Source: Hydrogenophaga sp. 2FB
GTDB taxonomy: Bacteria > Pseudomonadota > Gammaproteobacteria > Burkholderiales > Burkholderiaceae_C
Direction of reading: 5' to 3'
DNA: 64,000 nt
Assembly (NCBI RefSeq): GCF_005503365.1
Contig: NZ_SCML01000007.1
Span: 88,717 to 152,716, forward strand
A program made the position numbers and the translations under genes. Positions 26,701 through 34,617 of this stretch are shown here, piece by piece. Position 1 is the first letter of the stretch. Each line of letters opens with the position of its first letter. A model generated the notes under the pieces. It was not told where the DNA came from. It saw only the letters and a list, made by a program, of their open reading frames with translations, and ran no database searches.

Positions 26701-27699
26701 GCCGCTGGCGACGGGTCTGCACCCTCTCCCGCCAGCGGGAGAGAGCAGGGTGAGGGCAAGCAGGGGCAAGCCAAGCCACTCCCCGAGAGCAAGGATGCCA
26801 AGCCCTCTTCAACAAATCGCTCCAGCGCCACCCAACGCCACACCACCTGGGACTTTGGCGAACTGCCCGAACTGATGGAAATCCAGCAAGGCAAACAAAC
26901 GTTGATCGGCTTTCCCGCCCTGGTGGACGATGGTGACGCGGTGCGCATCGAGGTGTTCGACGAACCCGAAGTGGCCCAGTCGCGCCACCGCGAAGGCCTG
27001 CGGCGCCTGTGTGCGTTGCAGATCCGCGACGCGCTGAAGTACCTGGAAAAAAACCTGCCCGGCCTGCAGGCCATGGGCGTGGCCTACATGCAGGTGGGCA
27101 AGGACACGGGCGGGGGCGGCACGCTGGAAGAGTTGCGCGCACAGATCCTCGAACTCGCGCTGGACCGCGCTTTCCTGGGCGATCCTCTGCCCACCGACGA
27201 AGCCGCGTTCAAACGCCGGGTGGAAGAGGGCCGTGGCCGCCTCACGCTGATCGCCAACGAGATCGCGCGCACCGCCGGCACCGTGCTCACCGAGTACGCC
27301 GCGGCCGCGCGCAAGCTCAAGGATGGCAAGCCGTCAGCCGATGTGGCGGCCGACATCGCGCAACAGCTGCAACGCCTGGTACCCAAGCGCTTCCTGTTGC
27401 AAACGCCGTATGCGCAACTGCAGCACCTGCCGCGCTATTTGAAGGCCGTGCAACTGCGGCTGGACAAGCTGCGCGCCGACCCCGCGCGCGATGCGGCCAA
27501 ACTGGCCGAGCTGCGCCCACAAGACCAGCGCTTCTGGCGCCTGGTGGCCGAGCGCAAGGGCGTGCAGGACGCGCGCCTGCAGGAGCTGCGCTGGTTGTTG
27601 GAGGAGTTGCGGGTGAGTTTCTTCGCGCAGGAGCTGCGCACGCCCCAGCCCGTGAGCGTGAAGCGGCTCGACAAGGCCTGGGCCCAGCTCAATACCTGA
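23752..27699 (+). CDS. hrpA: ATP-dependent RNA helicase HrpA
   Basis: 1315-residue DEAH-box helicase. Walker A GETGSGKTT at residues 49-57, D154-E-A-H, SAT, and the motif VI segment QRAGRCGR; then HA2, OB-fold and DUF3418 C-terminal domains. E. coli HrpA is about 1300 residues and acts on stalled ribosomes and mRNA. Around residues 983-1025 there is a low-complexity linker (PSPASGREQGEGKQGQAK) before WDFGELPE, whose DNA is a REP-like palindrome. Start is the ATG at 23752; longer in-frame readings run antisense through argA. Divergent from argA; the convergent aminotransferase ends 12 bases away. Confidence 0.94.
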   Translation: MASCPILTEVPHLSSNPLHIEFPESLPVSARRHEIEAALRDHQVVIVCGETGSGKTTQLPKILLQMGRGKCNAKPGQRGQLIGHTQPRRIAASSVAKRIAEELKTPLGEVVGYKVRFQDRLSRDASVKLMTDGILLAETQTDPDLRAYDTIIIDEAHERSLNIDFLLGYLRQLLPRRPDLKLVVTSATIDADRFAEYFSSSKGKAPVLMVSGRTFPVEQRWRPFEESRDYDLNNAIADAVDELWRGPQGGDILVFLPGEREIREAADHLRKHLSHQPVLRSAEVLPLFARLSQAEQDRIFQDHSGRRIVLSTNVAETSLTVPGIRFVIDAGTARVKRYSFRQKVEQLMVEPISQAAANQRAGRCGRVADGICIRLYDEAGFIGRPRFTDPEILRSSLAGVILRMKALRLGAVEDFAFIEAPQKRAIVDGYQLLAELGAVDEANELTPIGQTLSRLPLDPRVGRMILEAQQRGALDEVLVIASALSVQDVRDRPLEKQAQADQAHAKFDDEKSEFSGTLKLWKWLDDTKGGHGQDHKLSHRQYENALRESYINVRRVREWRDIHSQLHTVVAEHKWKLNDKPASYEQLHLAMLSGLLGNVGQKHETEDVYLGARGIKFHRHPGANLSKRPGRWIVCAELVETTRLFGRGIAGIEPQWLEQVGSHLIKKQLLDPHWEKKAAQVTALERATLYGLVVYSNRRTDYGRVDPVGAREIFIREALVAGEWETRLPFLAANQKLVKQVSELEHKSRRQDVLVDDELIYAFYDQQLPANICTGATMERWYRDAVRENPKLLLLTREELMRHEAAGITTQTFPKTLRLGGVDCVCSYLHEPGDPRDGLSVTLPIFALNQASEDRCDWLVPGMLKEKVLALIKTLHQRPRSRLVPLPATAEKFAQTLCEPTTFGSGNLMDALLKLVRAATQLDIQRNDIKVDMLSAHHFMHLRVVDEHGRQLGQGRNLAALKAELGAQARGAFQALAQLKLAPAAGDGSAPSPASGREQGEGKQGQAKPLPESKDAKPSSTNRSSATQRHTTWDFGELPELMEIQQGKQTLIGFPALVDDGDAVRIEVFDEPEVAQSRHREGLRRLCALQIRDALKYLEKNLPGLQAMGVAYMQVGKDTGGGGTLEELRAQILELALDRAFLGDPLPTDEAAFKRRVEEGRGRLTLIANEIARTAGTVLTEYAAAARKLKDGKPSADVAADIAQQLQRLVPKRFLLQTPYAQLQHLPRYLKAVQLRLDKLRADPARDAAKLAELRPQDQRFWRLVAERKGVQDARLQELRWLLEELRVSFFAQELRTPQPVSVKRLDKAWAQLNT
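26721..26756. repeat. REP-like palindrome inside hrpA
   Basis: CTCTCCCGC (26724-26732), CA, GCGGGAGAG (26735-26743) form a perfect 9-bp hairpin, flanked by ACC and by AGCAGGGTGAGGG. This resembles a dispersed intergenic palindrome of the CCCTCTCCC...GGGAGAGGG type. It is translated in frame as a Ser/Pro/Gly/Glu linker between two HrpA domains. Confidence 0.7.
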
Positions 27700-27711
27700 G
27701 GTCCTGGCGCT

Positions 27712-28890
27712 TCAAAGCCGCGCGAGGCGCTTGAGCGCTTCGCGCAAGGTGTCGTCCTTCTTCGCGAAGCAGAAGCGCACCACCTTCTGGTCGAAGCCAT
27801 TGCCGTAGAACGCCGACAGCGGAATGGCGGCCACGCCGATTTCTTTCGTGAGCCACTGGCAGAAATCGCCCTCGGGCAGGTCGCGCTCGGGCACGGCCAG
27901 GTTCGAGATCTCCACGCACTGGAAGTAGGTGCCTTCGCCCGGCAACAACCGGAAACGGGTGCCCGCCAGGCCCTCGCGGAACAGATCGCGCTTGCGTTGG
28001 TAGAACGCCGGGAGTTCAACGTACGGCGCGGGGTTGGCCATGTAGCTGGCCAGCGCGTGCTGCATCGGCGTGTTCACGGTGAACACGTTGAACTGGTGCA
28101 CCTTGCGGAATTCGGCGGTGAGCGCCGCGGGCGCGACCACGGTGCCGACCTTCCACCCGGTCACGTGGTACGTCTTGCCGAAGCTGCTGATGATGAAGGC
28201 ACGCGCGGCCAGGCCGGGGAAGCGCGCCGCGCTCTGGTGTGCCTGGCCGTCGAACACCATGTGCTCGTAGACCTCGTCGCTGATCAGCAGCACGTCGGTG
28301 GGTGCGAGCAGGTCTTGCAGGCGCTGCATGTCGGCCGCGCTCCAGACCGTGCCGCTGGGGTTGTGCGGGCTGTTGATGAGCAGGGCGCGCGTGCGCGGCG
28401 TGAGGGCGGCGGCGATGCGGTCGAAATCGGGTCGGAAGCTGCCGGGCGTGAGTGGCACGCGCACCGGCACGCCGCCGGCCAGCTCGATGTTGGGCACGTA
28501 GCTGTCGTAGCAGGGCTCGAGCACGATGACCTCGTCGCCCGGTTGCACGACCGCCAGCAGTGCGGTGAGGATGGCTTGCGTCGCGCCGGCCGTGACGGTG
28601 ATCTCGGTGTTCGGGTCGCAGGCCAGGCCGTAGAGCGCCTGGATCTTGGCGGCCATGGCCTGGCGCAGCGCGGGCGCTCCGGGCATGGGCGGGTACTGGT
28701 TGTGGCCGGCCCGCATGGCCTGGGTGACCGCGTCCACCAGGGCCGGGTCGCAATCGAAGTCGGGGAAGCCCTGGCCGAGGTTGACCGCGTTGTGCTCGGT
28801 CGCCAGCGCCGACATGACGCTGAAGATGGTGGTGCCGACGTTGGGCAGGCGCGAGGGGAAAGTGGGCGTGCGGGGTGCGGGCGAGGTCAT
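27712..28890 (-). CDS. PLP-dependent aminotransferase (YbdL/methionine type)
   Basis: 392-residue class I/II aminotransferase. N-terminus RLPNVGTTIFSVMSALATEHNAVNLGQGFPDFDCDPAL is typical of the YbdL (methionine/aromatic) and kynurenine aminotransferase group. PLP anchors: NSPHNPSG, ISDEVYEHM, and SFGKTYHVTGWKVG with the Schiff-base Lys. It probably transaminates methionine or aromatic amino acids, possibly in methionine salvage. It follows cysB by 13 bases on the same strand, a sulfur context that fits methionine. The assignment within the group is inference. Confidence 0.88.
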   Translation of the reverse strand: MTSPAPRTPTFPSRLPNVGTTIFSVMSALATEHNAVNLGQGFPDFDCDPALVDAVTQAMRAGHNQYPPMPGAPALRQAMAAKIQALYGLACDPNTEITVTAGATQAILTALLAVVQPGDEVIVLEPCYDSYVPNIELAGGVPVRVPLTPGSFRPDFDRIAAALTPRTRALLINSPHNPSGTVWSAADMQRLQDLLAPTDVLLISDEVYEHMVFDGQAHQSAARFPGLAARAFIISSFGKTYHVTGWKVGTVVAPAALTAEFRKVHQFNVFTVNTPMQHALASYMANPAPYVELPAFYQRKRDLFREGLAGTRFRLLPGEGTYFQCVEISNLAVPERDLPEGDFCQWLTKEIGVAAIPLSAFYGNGFDQKVVRFCFAKKDDTLREALKRLARL

Positions 28891-28903
28891 GGTGTCTGGG
28901 GAA

Positions 28904-29848
28904 TCAGAGCTCGTAGTCGTCTGGGGTGCCGCTCATGGCACGCAAAATGAGGTCGCGCGAAAGCCGATCGCTCAGCAGTTCGGCAAAGCGCAGCACGAAA
29001 TGGCGCAAGTAGGTGCCGCGCTTGAAGGCCACGCGCGCGAGGTTGTGGCCAAACAGCTGCGCGGCCGGGCGCGCCACCAGATCGGGCGTCTGGTTCTCGC
29101 CCTGCATGGCCATTTCGGCGACGATGCCCACGCCCATTCCGAGCTTCACGTAAGTCTTGATCACGTCCGAGTCGATCGCTTCGAGCACGATGTTGGGCTG
29201 CAGGTGGCGCAGCCCGAACGCCTGGTCGATGCGGGTGCGGCCGGTGAAGCTGGGGTGGTAGGTGATCAGCGGCACCTGCGCGAGGTCATCGAGCGTGATG
29301 CGCTCGCGCTCGAGCAGCGGGTGGTCGAACGGGAACACCAGCACGTGCTGCCACTCGTAGCAGGGCAGGGTGACGAGCTCGGGGTAGTTCACCAGCGACT
29401 CGGTGGCCATGCCGATCTCGGCCACTTCTTCCATCAGCATCTTGGCCACCTGGTCGGGTGAGCCCTGGTGCAGGCTGATGCCGACCTTCGGGTAGGCCAG
29501 GCGCAGCGCGGCCACCGGGCCCGGCAGCACATAACGCGCCTGGGTGTGGGTGGTTGCGATCGAGAGCGTGCCGCTGTCCTGCGCCGAGTACTGCTCACCG
29601 ATGCGCTTGAGGTTGTTGACCTCGCGCAGGATGATCTCGATGCTCTTGAGCACCTGCTGGCCCGGCTCGGTGACGCGCTTGATGCGCTTGCCGTGGCGCG
29701 CGAAGATTTCGATGCCGAGCTCGTCCTCCAGCTCGATGATGGCCTTGGACACGCCGGGCTGCGAGGTGTGCAGCGCCTTGGCGGCTTCGGTGAGGTTCAG
29801 GTTGCGGCGCACCGCTTCCTGCACGAAGCGAAACTGGTGCAGGTTCAT
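28904..29848 (-). CDS. cysB: CysB-type LysR-family regulator
   Basis: 314 residues, N-terminal LysR helix-turn-helix (LNLTEAAKALHTSQPGVSKAIIELEDELG) with the CysB-like start MNLHQFRFVQEAVRRN, and the effector domain with TTHTQARYVLP, the conserved sulfate/O-acetylserine site motif of CysB/Cbl. It activates sulfate assimilation genes during sulfur limitation. The likely target is the operon starting at 18269. Its ATG overlaps the stop of the sirohydrochlorin chelatase gene by 4 bases. Confidence 0.93.
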   Translation of the reverse strand: MNLHQFRFVQEAVRRNLNLTEAAKALHTSQPGVSKAIIELEDELGIEIFARHGKRIKRVTEPGQQVLKSIEIILREVNNLKRIGEQYSAQDSGTLSIATTHTQARYVLPGPVAALRLAYPKVGISLHQGSPDQVAKMLMEEVAEIGMATESLVNYPELVTLPCYEWQHVLVFPFDHPLLERERITLDDLAQVPLITYHPSFTGRTRIDQAFGLRHLQPNIVLEAIDSDVIKTYVKLGMGVGIVAEMAMQGENQTPDLVARPAAQLFGHNLARVAFKRGTYLRHFVLRFAELLSDRLSRDLILRAMSGTPDDYEL

Positions 29849-30210
29849 GCGGTGGTCTCCAGCGCGATTTTTGCAAGCAAGGCGGTCAGGCGTGGGTCTT
29901 CACCCGCGGTGGGCAGCAATTCGAACGCGGTGCCGGGGTGCGCGGCGCCCAGATCGGCCATGCGCTGCGGCAGGTCTTCACGGGCATGCTTGCCCATGCC
30001 GAAGAACAGCGGCAACACGCGGATGCGCGTGGCACCCTGGGCGACCAACTGGCGCGCGGCCGTGGCGATGTCGGGTTCGCAGAGTTCGAGGTAGGCGCAC
30101 GAAACCACCGCGGACGCGTCGCCGCGGGCAATCTGCTGCGCCACCGACTCGATCGGTGCGCGCCACAAAGGGTCGCGCGACCCATGCGCCAGGACAATGA
30201 CACCGAGCAC
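29845..30210 (-). CDS. cbiX: Sirohydrochlorin chelatase, short CbiX/SirB type
   Basis: 121 residues, single CbiX domain. Metal-binding His in VLAHGSRDPLW near the N-terminus and LPLFFGMGKHAREDLP in the middle. Such small proteins insert Fe2+ (siroheme) or Co2+ into sirohydrochlorin. Overlap with cysB by 4 bases and the siroheme-dependent CysI in the window argue for ferrochelatase activity here. Lies 4 bases after lptG, so it is probably read from the lptFG transcript. Confidence 0.9.
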   Translation of the reverse strand: MLGVIVLAHGSRDPLWRAPIESVAQQIARGDASAVVSCAYLELCEPDIATAARQLVAQGATRIRVLPLFFGMGKHAREDLPQRMADLGAAHPGTAFELLPTAGEDPRLTALLAKIALETTA

Positions 30211-30214
30211 GGCC

Positions 30215-31333
30215 CTACCTCCTGAGCACCAGCCACCCGAAGGCGCCGAGCGAGAAGACGGAATAGATCATCGCCGGCGAGGCCGCGGCCAGCCAGGGCC
30301 GCCACTGGTTGAGGTTGCCGATGTAGCCGAACACGTTGTTGAGCAGGAAGAAGCTGATGCCGATCATCACGCCGCCGAACACGTAGGCGGTGATGCTGCC
30401 GGAGCGGAAGTGCAGGTAGGCGAACGGCAGCGCCAGCACCACCATCACCAGGCAGCTCAACGGGTAGAACACCTTGCGCCAGAACTCGATCTCGTAGCGC
30501 TGCGCGGTCTGGCCGTTGGCCTCCAGGTGGCGGATGTAGCCAAACAGGTCGGCGGTGCGCATGCGGTCGGGCTTGAGCAAGGCCACCGACACCATTTCGG
30601 CGTTGATGCCGCTGGGCCAGCGGAAGGTCTCGAGGTTCTGCCGCAGCACGCGCGCCGAGGTTTGCCCGGCGGTGTCGAACTCACTGCGCTCCACCTGGCG
30701 CAGCGTCCAGGAATCGTCGTTTTCAATCTGACCGGTGTCCGCGCGCACCGTGGACATCAGGAAACCCTGGTTGTTGAATTCGAAGATGCGCACATTGCCC
30801 AGCTCACCCTGGGGTGACATGGAGCCCACGTTGACAGAAAAGTTGCTGTACGGTTGCTTTTCCTTGAGCCAGGCGCCGGTCTGCCCCAGGCTGATGTTGC
30901 CCTGGTAGCGTGCCTTGAGCAATTGCGCGGTCTTGTCCGAGAGCGGCGCGAGGTAGTCGCCAATGGCGAAGGTCAGCACCACGAAAACCAGGCCCAGACC
31001 CAGCAGCGTGCGCAACGCCCGCCAGGGCCCCAGGCCACTGGTGCGCAGGATGGTGTATTCCGAACCCTGCGCCAGCCGCGCCAGCACGAAGATGGAGCCG
31101 ATCAGCACGGCAATCGGCAGCAGCTCGTAGATGCGGCTGGGCATGACCAGTGCCACGTAGAGCAGGGCGTGCGGCACTTCATAGACCAGTTTCGCGTCGA
31201 GCGCCGAGGGCTTGCCCAGTTCGGGCAACTCGTCGACGAAGTCGAAGAAGAAGAACAGCGAGAGGAAGGCCAGCAGCACGAAGAACACGGCCGCGAAGAT
31301 CTCACCATAGATGAGGCGTCGGATGGTCTTCAT
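30215..31333 (-). CDS. lptG: LPS export ABC transporter permease LptG
   Basis: 372-residue inner membrane permease of the LptB2FG machine extracting lipopolysaccharide. Two membrane helix groups (three helices at 12-110 and three at 280-370) flank a periplasmic beta-jellyroll (about 130-265). N-terminus MKTIRRLIYGEIFAAVFFVLLAF and the coupling helix region GSEYTILRTSGLGPWRALRTL are typical. Its start overlaps the lptF stop by 4 bases. Confidence 0.95.
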   Translation of the reverse strand: MKTIRRLIYGEIFAAVFFVLLAFLSLFFFFDFVDELPELGKPSALDAKLVYEVPHALLYVALVMPSRIYELLPIAVLIGSIFVLARLAQGSEYTILRTSGLGPWRALRTLLGLGLVFVVLTFAIGDYLAPLSDKTAQLLKARYQGNISLGQTGAWLKEKQPYSNFSVNVGSMSPQGELGNVRIFEFNNQGFLMSTVRADTGQIENDDSWTLRQVERSEFDTAGQTSARVLRQNLETFRWPSGINAEMVSVALLKPDRMRTADLFGYIRHLEANGQTAQRYEIEFWRKVFYPLSCLVMVVLALPFAYLHFRSGSITAYVFGGVMIGISFFLLNNVFGYIGNLNQWRPWLAAASPAMIYSVFSLGAFGWLVLRR

Positions 31334-32451
31334 GCGGCGGCGCCTTGTGCCTCGGCCCGCTGGGCCCGTCGGGCGCGAAGCCAGCCACGCACGCTCAGAT
31401 TGTGGTGGCGCTTGAGCATCCAGAGCACGGTCAGGATGAACACCCCGCCGTGCAGCGTGAGCATGTAGCCCGCAAGCGGGAACAGGCCGCTGGCGACCCA
31501 GCTCTGGCCCAGGTTGAGCAGGTTGTAATAGAACACGAAAGAGAAGAGGGTGAAGAACAGGTTGCCGCCGCGCCCCGCGCGCGGGTTGCCGGTGGTGGTG
31601 GCCACCGCGATCAGCACGAAGTTCATGGCGGTGAGGGCCATGCCCACGCGCCAGCCCAGTTCGCCCAGGTTGGCGCGGGTGGGGTCGGCGATGAGGTCCC
31701 AGCTGCTGCGGGCCTTGAGCGCCTCGCCGCGCTCGCTGGCTTCGAATCCGCCGATCTGCGTGCCGTACTCCTCGAACTCGCTCACTTGCAGGCTGCCCTG
31801 GTCGGCTGCCGCCTCCAGGCGCTGGCCGTTGTTGAGCATCAGGATCTGTCGGCTTTCAATCCATTCGATGCGCCCCGAGCGCGCCGATGTCACGGTTTCG
31901 CTGCCATCCTTTTCGGTGCTGGAGATGAAGATGTTGCGGCCTTCGGTGCCATCGGCCGTGTCCTTGTCAATGAAGAACACGCGCCGTCCACTCGACGATT
32001 CCTGAAACTGCCCCGGCGCGATGCGTTCGAGGTCCCCGCGTCGCTCGAAGCGGTCGCGCAGGGCGTCCGTCTGTGCATTGGCCCAGGGCCAGACGAAGAA
32101 CACCATCAGCGTGATGACCACCAGGATGGGCCACGAAAACCGCACCACCGGGCCGAGAAAGCCCCCGAGCGAGCGCCCGCTGGAGAACCAGATGATCATT
32201 TCGCTGTCGCGGTACATGCGCGAGAGCGTGAAGACGATGGCGATGAACAGGGCCAGGGTAAGGACCGTGGGCATGCGGCCGATCACGGTGTAGCCCAGCA
32301 CGAGGGCGATCTCTTGCGGGTTCACGCTGCCACGCGAGGCCAGGCCGACCGTGCGGATCAGCAGCATGGTCAGCACGATGGTGAACAGCACCAACAGCGT
32401 GGCCCCGAAACTGCGCGCCAGCTCTTTGCGGATGGAGGAATGGAATAACAT
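31330..32451 (-). CDS. lptF: LPS export ABC transporter permease LptF
   Basis: 373 residues, the LptG partner: start MLFHSSIRKELARSFGATLLVLF, coupling region DSEMIIWFSSGRSLGGFLGPVVRF, periplasmic jellyroll and three C-terminal helices. The ATG at 32451 is the conserved family start; only 25 bases separate it from divergent pepA, so both promoters must overlap coding sequence. It leads a run lptF-lptG-cbiX-cysB-aminotransferase with overlaps or short gaps throughout. Confidence 0.95.
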   Translation of the reverse strand: MLFHSSIRKELARSFGATLLVLFTIVLTMLLIRTVGLASRGSVNPQEIALVLGYTVIGRMPTVLTLALFIAIVFTLSRMYRDSEMIIWFSSGRSLGGFLGPVVRFSWPILVVITLMVFFVWPWANAQTDALRDRFERRGDLERIAPGQFQESSSGRRVFFIDKDTADGTEGRNIFISSTEKDGSETVTSARSGRIEWIESRQILMLNNGQRLEAAADQGSLQVSEFEEYGTQIGGFEASERGEALKARSSWDLIADPTRANLGELGWRVGMALTAMNFVLIAVATTTGNPRAGRGGNLFFTLFSFVFYYNLLNLGQSWVASGLFPLAGYMLTLHGGVFILTVLWMLKRHHNLSVRGWLRARRAQRAEAQGAAA

Positions 32452-32476
32452 CGATCGAGAACAGGAAAACACGATT

Positions 32477-33982
32477 ATGGACTTCGAACTCAAATCACTT
32501 TCTCCCACCCAGGCCGCCCCATGGGCTGTCGACGCCTTGCTGGTGCTGGTGCCCGATGCCGTACCGAAAAAGACCGAAGCCGGCGCGTTGCCGCAACTGG
32601 TGGCAGAGGCCGTCCAGCGGGGCGATCTGGAGAGCGGCGCCGGCAAGCAGTTGCTGTGCTACCGACCGGCCGGGTTCAAGGCCGCTCGCGTGCTGCTGGT
32701 GCGCGTGGGCGACGGCTCCGCCGCCTCGGTGCGCAAGGCTGTGGCGGCCGGGGTGTCCGCGCTCAAGCAGCCTGGCGTGAAAAAGCTGGGCCTGTTGCTC
32801 AGCCTCTTCGACGCGGACAGCCACGCGGTGCGCAGCGCCGTGCAGGCGTGTGCGGACGCGACCTATGTCTACACCGCCACCAAGCCGTCGGCCAAGGCCC
32901 GTTCGTTGCAGCAGGTGGTGGTGGGCGTGGCCCAGGCCCCGGCCGTGCGCGACGGCTTCGATGCGGGTCGTGCGCTGGTCACCGGCGTCGAATTCGCCAA
33001 GGAGTGGGCCAACCGCCCGGCCAACCACGCCACCCCCAGCATGCTCGCCGAGGCCGCGCGCAAGCTCGGGCGCCAACCGCGCATGAAGACCGAAGTGCTC
33101 GGCCCCAAACATGTCGAGGCCTTGGGCATGGGCTCGTTCATGGCGGTGGCCAAGGGCTCGGCGGAGCCGCTGCGCTTCATCGTCATGCACTACAGCGGCG
33201 GCGCCAAGGACGCCGCGCCCGTGGTGCTGGTGGGCAAGGGCATCACCTTCGACACTGGCGGCATCTCCATCAAACCCGCGGCCGAGATGGACGAGATGAA
33301 GTTCGACATGGGCGGCGCTGCCAGCGTGCTCGGCACCTTCGCGGCATTGGCCGAACTGCAGCCCGCCATCAACGTGGTCGGGCTCATCCCCAGTTGCGAA
33401 AACATGCCCGACGGCATGGCCGTGAAGCCCGGCGACGTGGTCACCAGCATGAGCGGGCAAACCATCGAAATCCTCAACACCGATGCCGAAGGACGCCTGA
33501 TCCTGTGCGACGCGCTGACCTACGCCGCGCGCTTCAAGCCGCACAGCGTGATCGACATCGCGACCCTCACCGGCGCCTGCGTGATCGCCCTGGGCGGCGT
33601 GCGCTCGGGCCTGTTCTCCACGCGCGACGACCTGGCGCAGGCCCTGCAGCAGGCCGGTGAAGCGGCGCTGGACCCGTGCTGGCGCATGCCGCTGGACGAC
33701 GAGTACGCAGAAGGTCTCAAGTCCAACTTCGCCGACATGGGCAACGTGGCGGGCCGCGCGGGCGGTGCCATCACCGCGGCCAAGTTCCTGCAGAAGTTCA
33801 CCGCCGAGCTGCCCTGGGCGCACCTGGACATCGCGGGAACGGCCTGGAAAGGCGGCGCGGCCAAAGGCTCCACCGGCCGGCCCGTGCCGCTGCTGCTGCA
33901 GTACCTCCTCGATCAGGTCGCCTCGGGCAAAGCCGGCGGTGCAACGCCGCGCGCGAAAACCCGGAAAGCGGCCAAGGCCTGA
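32477..33982 (+). CDS. pepA: Leucyl aminopeptidase (PepA, M17 family)
   Basis: 501-residue cytosolic dizinc/dimanganese aminopeptidase. Metal and catalytic signature NTDAEGRLILCDALTYA, metal-binding GKGITFDTGGISIKPA, and the usual N-terminal macro-like domain (1-170). An Ala/Lys-rich tail ends the protein. PepA of E. coli also binds DNA at xer sites and carAB. Start at 32477 gives MDFELKSLSP, the family N-terminus. holC follows 11 bases later, the classical pepA-holC pairing. Confidence 0.96.
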   Translation: MDFELKSLSPTQAAPWAVDALLVLVPDAVPKKTEAGALPQLVAEAVQRGDLESGAGKQLLCYRPAGFKAARVLLVRVGDGSAASVRKAVAAGVSALKQPGVKKLGLLLSLFDADSHAVRSAVQACADATYVYTATKPSAKARSLQQVVVGVAQAPAVRDGFDAGRALVTGVEFAKEWANRPANHATPSMLAEAARKLGRQPRMKTEVLGPKHVEALGMGSFMAVAKGSAEPLRFIVMHYSGGAKDAAPVVLVGKGITFDTGGISIKPAAEMDEMKFDMGGAASVLGTFAALAELQPAINVVGLIPSCENMPDGMAVKPGDVVTSMSGQTIEILNTDAEGRLILCDALTYAARFKPHSVIDIATLTGACVIALGGVRSGLFSTRDDLAQALQQAGEAALDPCWRMPLDDEYAEGLKSNFADMGNVAGRAGGAITAAKFLQKFTAELPWAHLDIAGTAWKGGAAKGSTGRPVPLLLQYLLDQVASGKAGGATPRAKTRKAAKA

Positions 33983-33993
33983 GGCCGTCCGCC

Positions 33994-34431
33994 ATGACCA
34001 CCGAAGTCGCCTTCCATTTCAACGCCCCGGACAGGCTGAGCTACGCCTGCAGGTTGCTGCGAAAGGCCTACCTGAAAGGCGCTCGCGTGCTCGTGCTGGT
34101 GGATGACGGCGAGCGTGCCGCGCTCGACGCGGCGCTCTGGACGGCGGTGGTTGGGGAGTTCGTGCCTCACAGTGGCCCGAACGACCCGCCGCATGTGCAG
34201 GCCCGTTCACCCATCCATCTCGCCAGCGACGCGTCCGCCAGCAACGGCGCTTCGGTGCTGGTGAATCTGCGTGCCGAAATGCCGCCCGGGCACGAGCGCT
34301 TTGCCCGGGTGATCGAGGTCGTCACCAACGACGAGGGCGACCGCAGCCACGCGCGCGAGCGCTGGAAGCGCTACAAGGCCCAAGGCATCGAGCCGCAGCG
34401 GCACGATCTGAAACTCGCGCCTCAGGACTGA
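33994..34431 (+). CDS. holC: DNA polymerase III subunit chi
   Basis: 145-residue clamp-loader accessory protein linking polymerase III to SSB. N-terminus TTEVAFHFNAPDRLSYACRLLRKAYLKGARVLVLVDD matches the HolC Rossmann-like fold; later motifs ERFARVIEVVTNDEGDRSHARERWKRYKAQG are standard. The ATG at 33994 was chosen over upstream codons inside pepA. It is cotranscribed with pepA. Confidence 0.94.
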   Translation: MTTEVAFHFNAPDRLSYACRLLRKAYLKGARVLVLVDDGERAALDAALWTAVVGEFVPHSGPNDPPHVQARSPIHLASDASASNGASVLVNLRAEMPPGHERFARVIEVVTNDEGDRSHARERWKRYKAQGIEPQRHDLKLAPQD

Positions 34432-34617
34432 TGCACACGCGCCACATGCGCGGCACTTATGCGCCCTGCAAGAGGGTGATCTGGCCTTTGGGAAAACCCT
34501 CGGTCCGCTGACACAGCGGTGCAAAGCGTGAAAACTGGTGGTTTTTTGGAGTATCTTTATGCGTGGGGAGAAAAAGTTCCCTCCGCATTCCAACTCCTAT
34601 CCTTTCCGAGGAAAACC

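Noticed and set aside
34531..34547. AAAACTGGTGGTTTTTT as terminator of holC
   Set aside because: The stem is only 5 bp of mainly A-T pairs; too weak to call.
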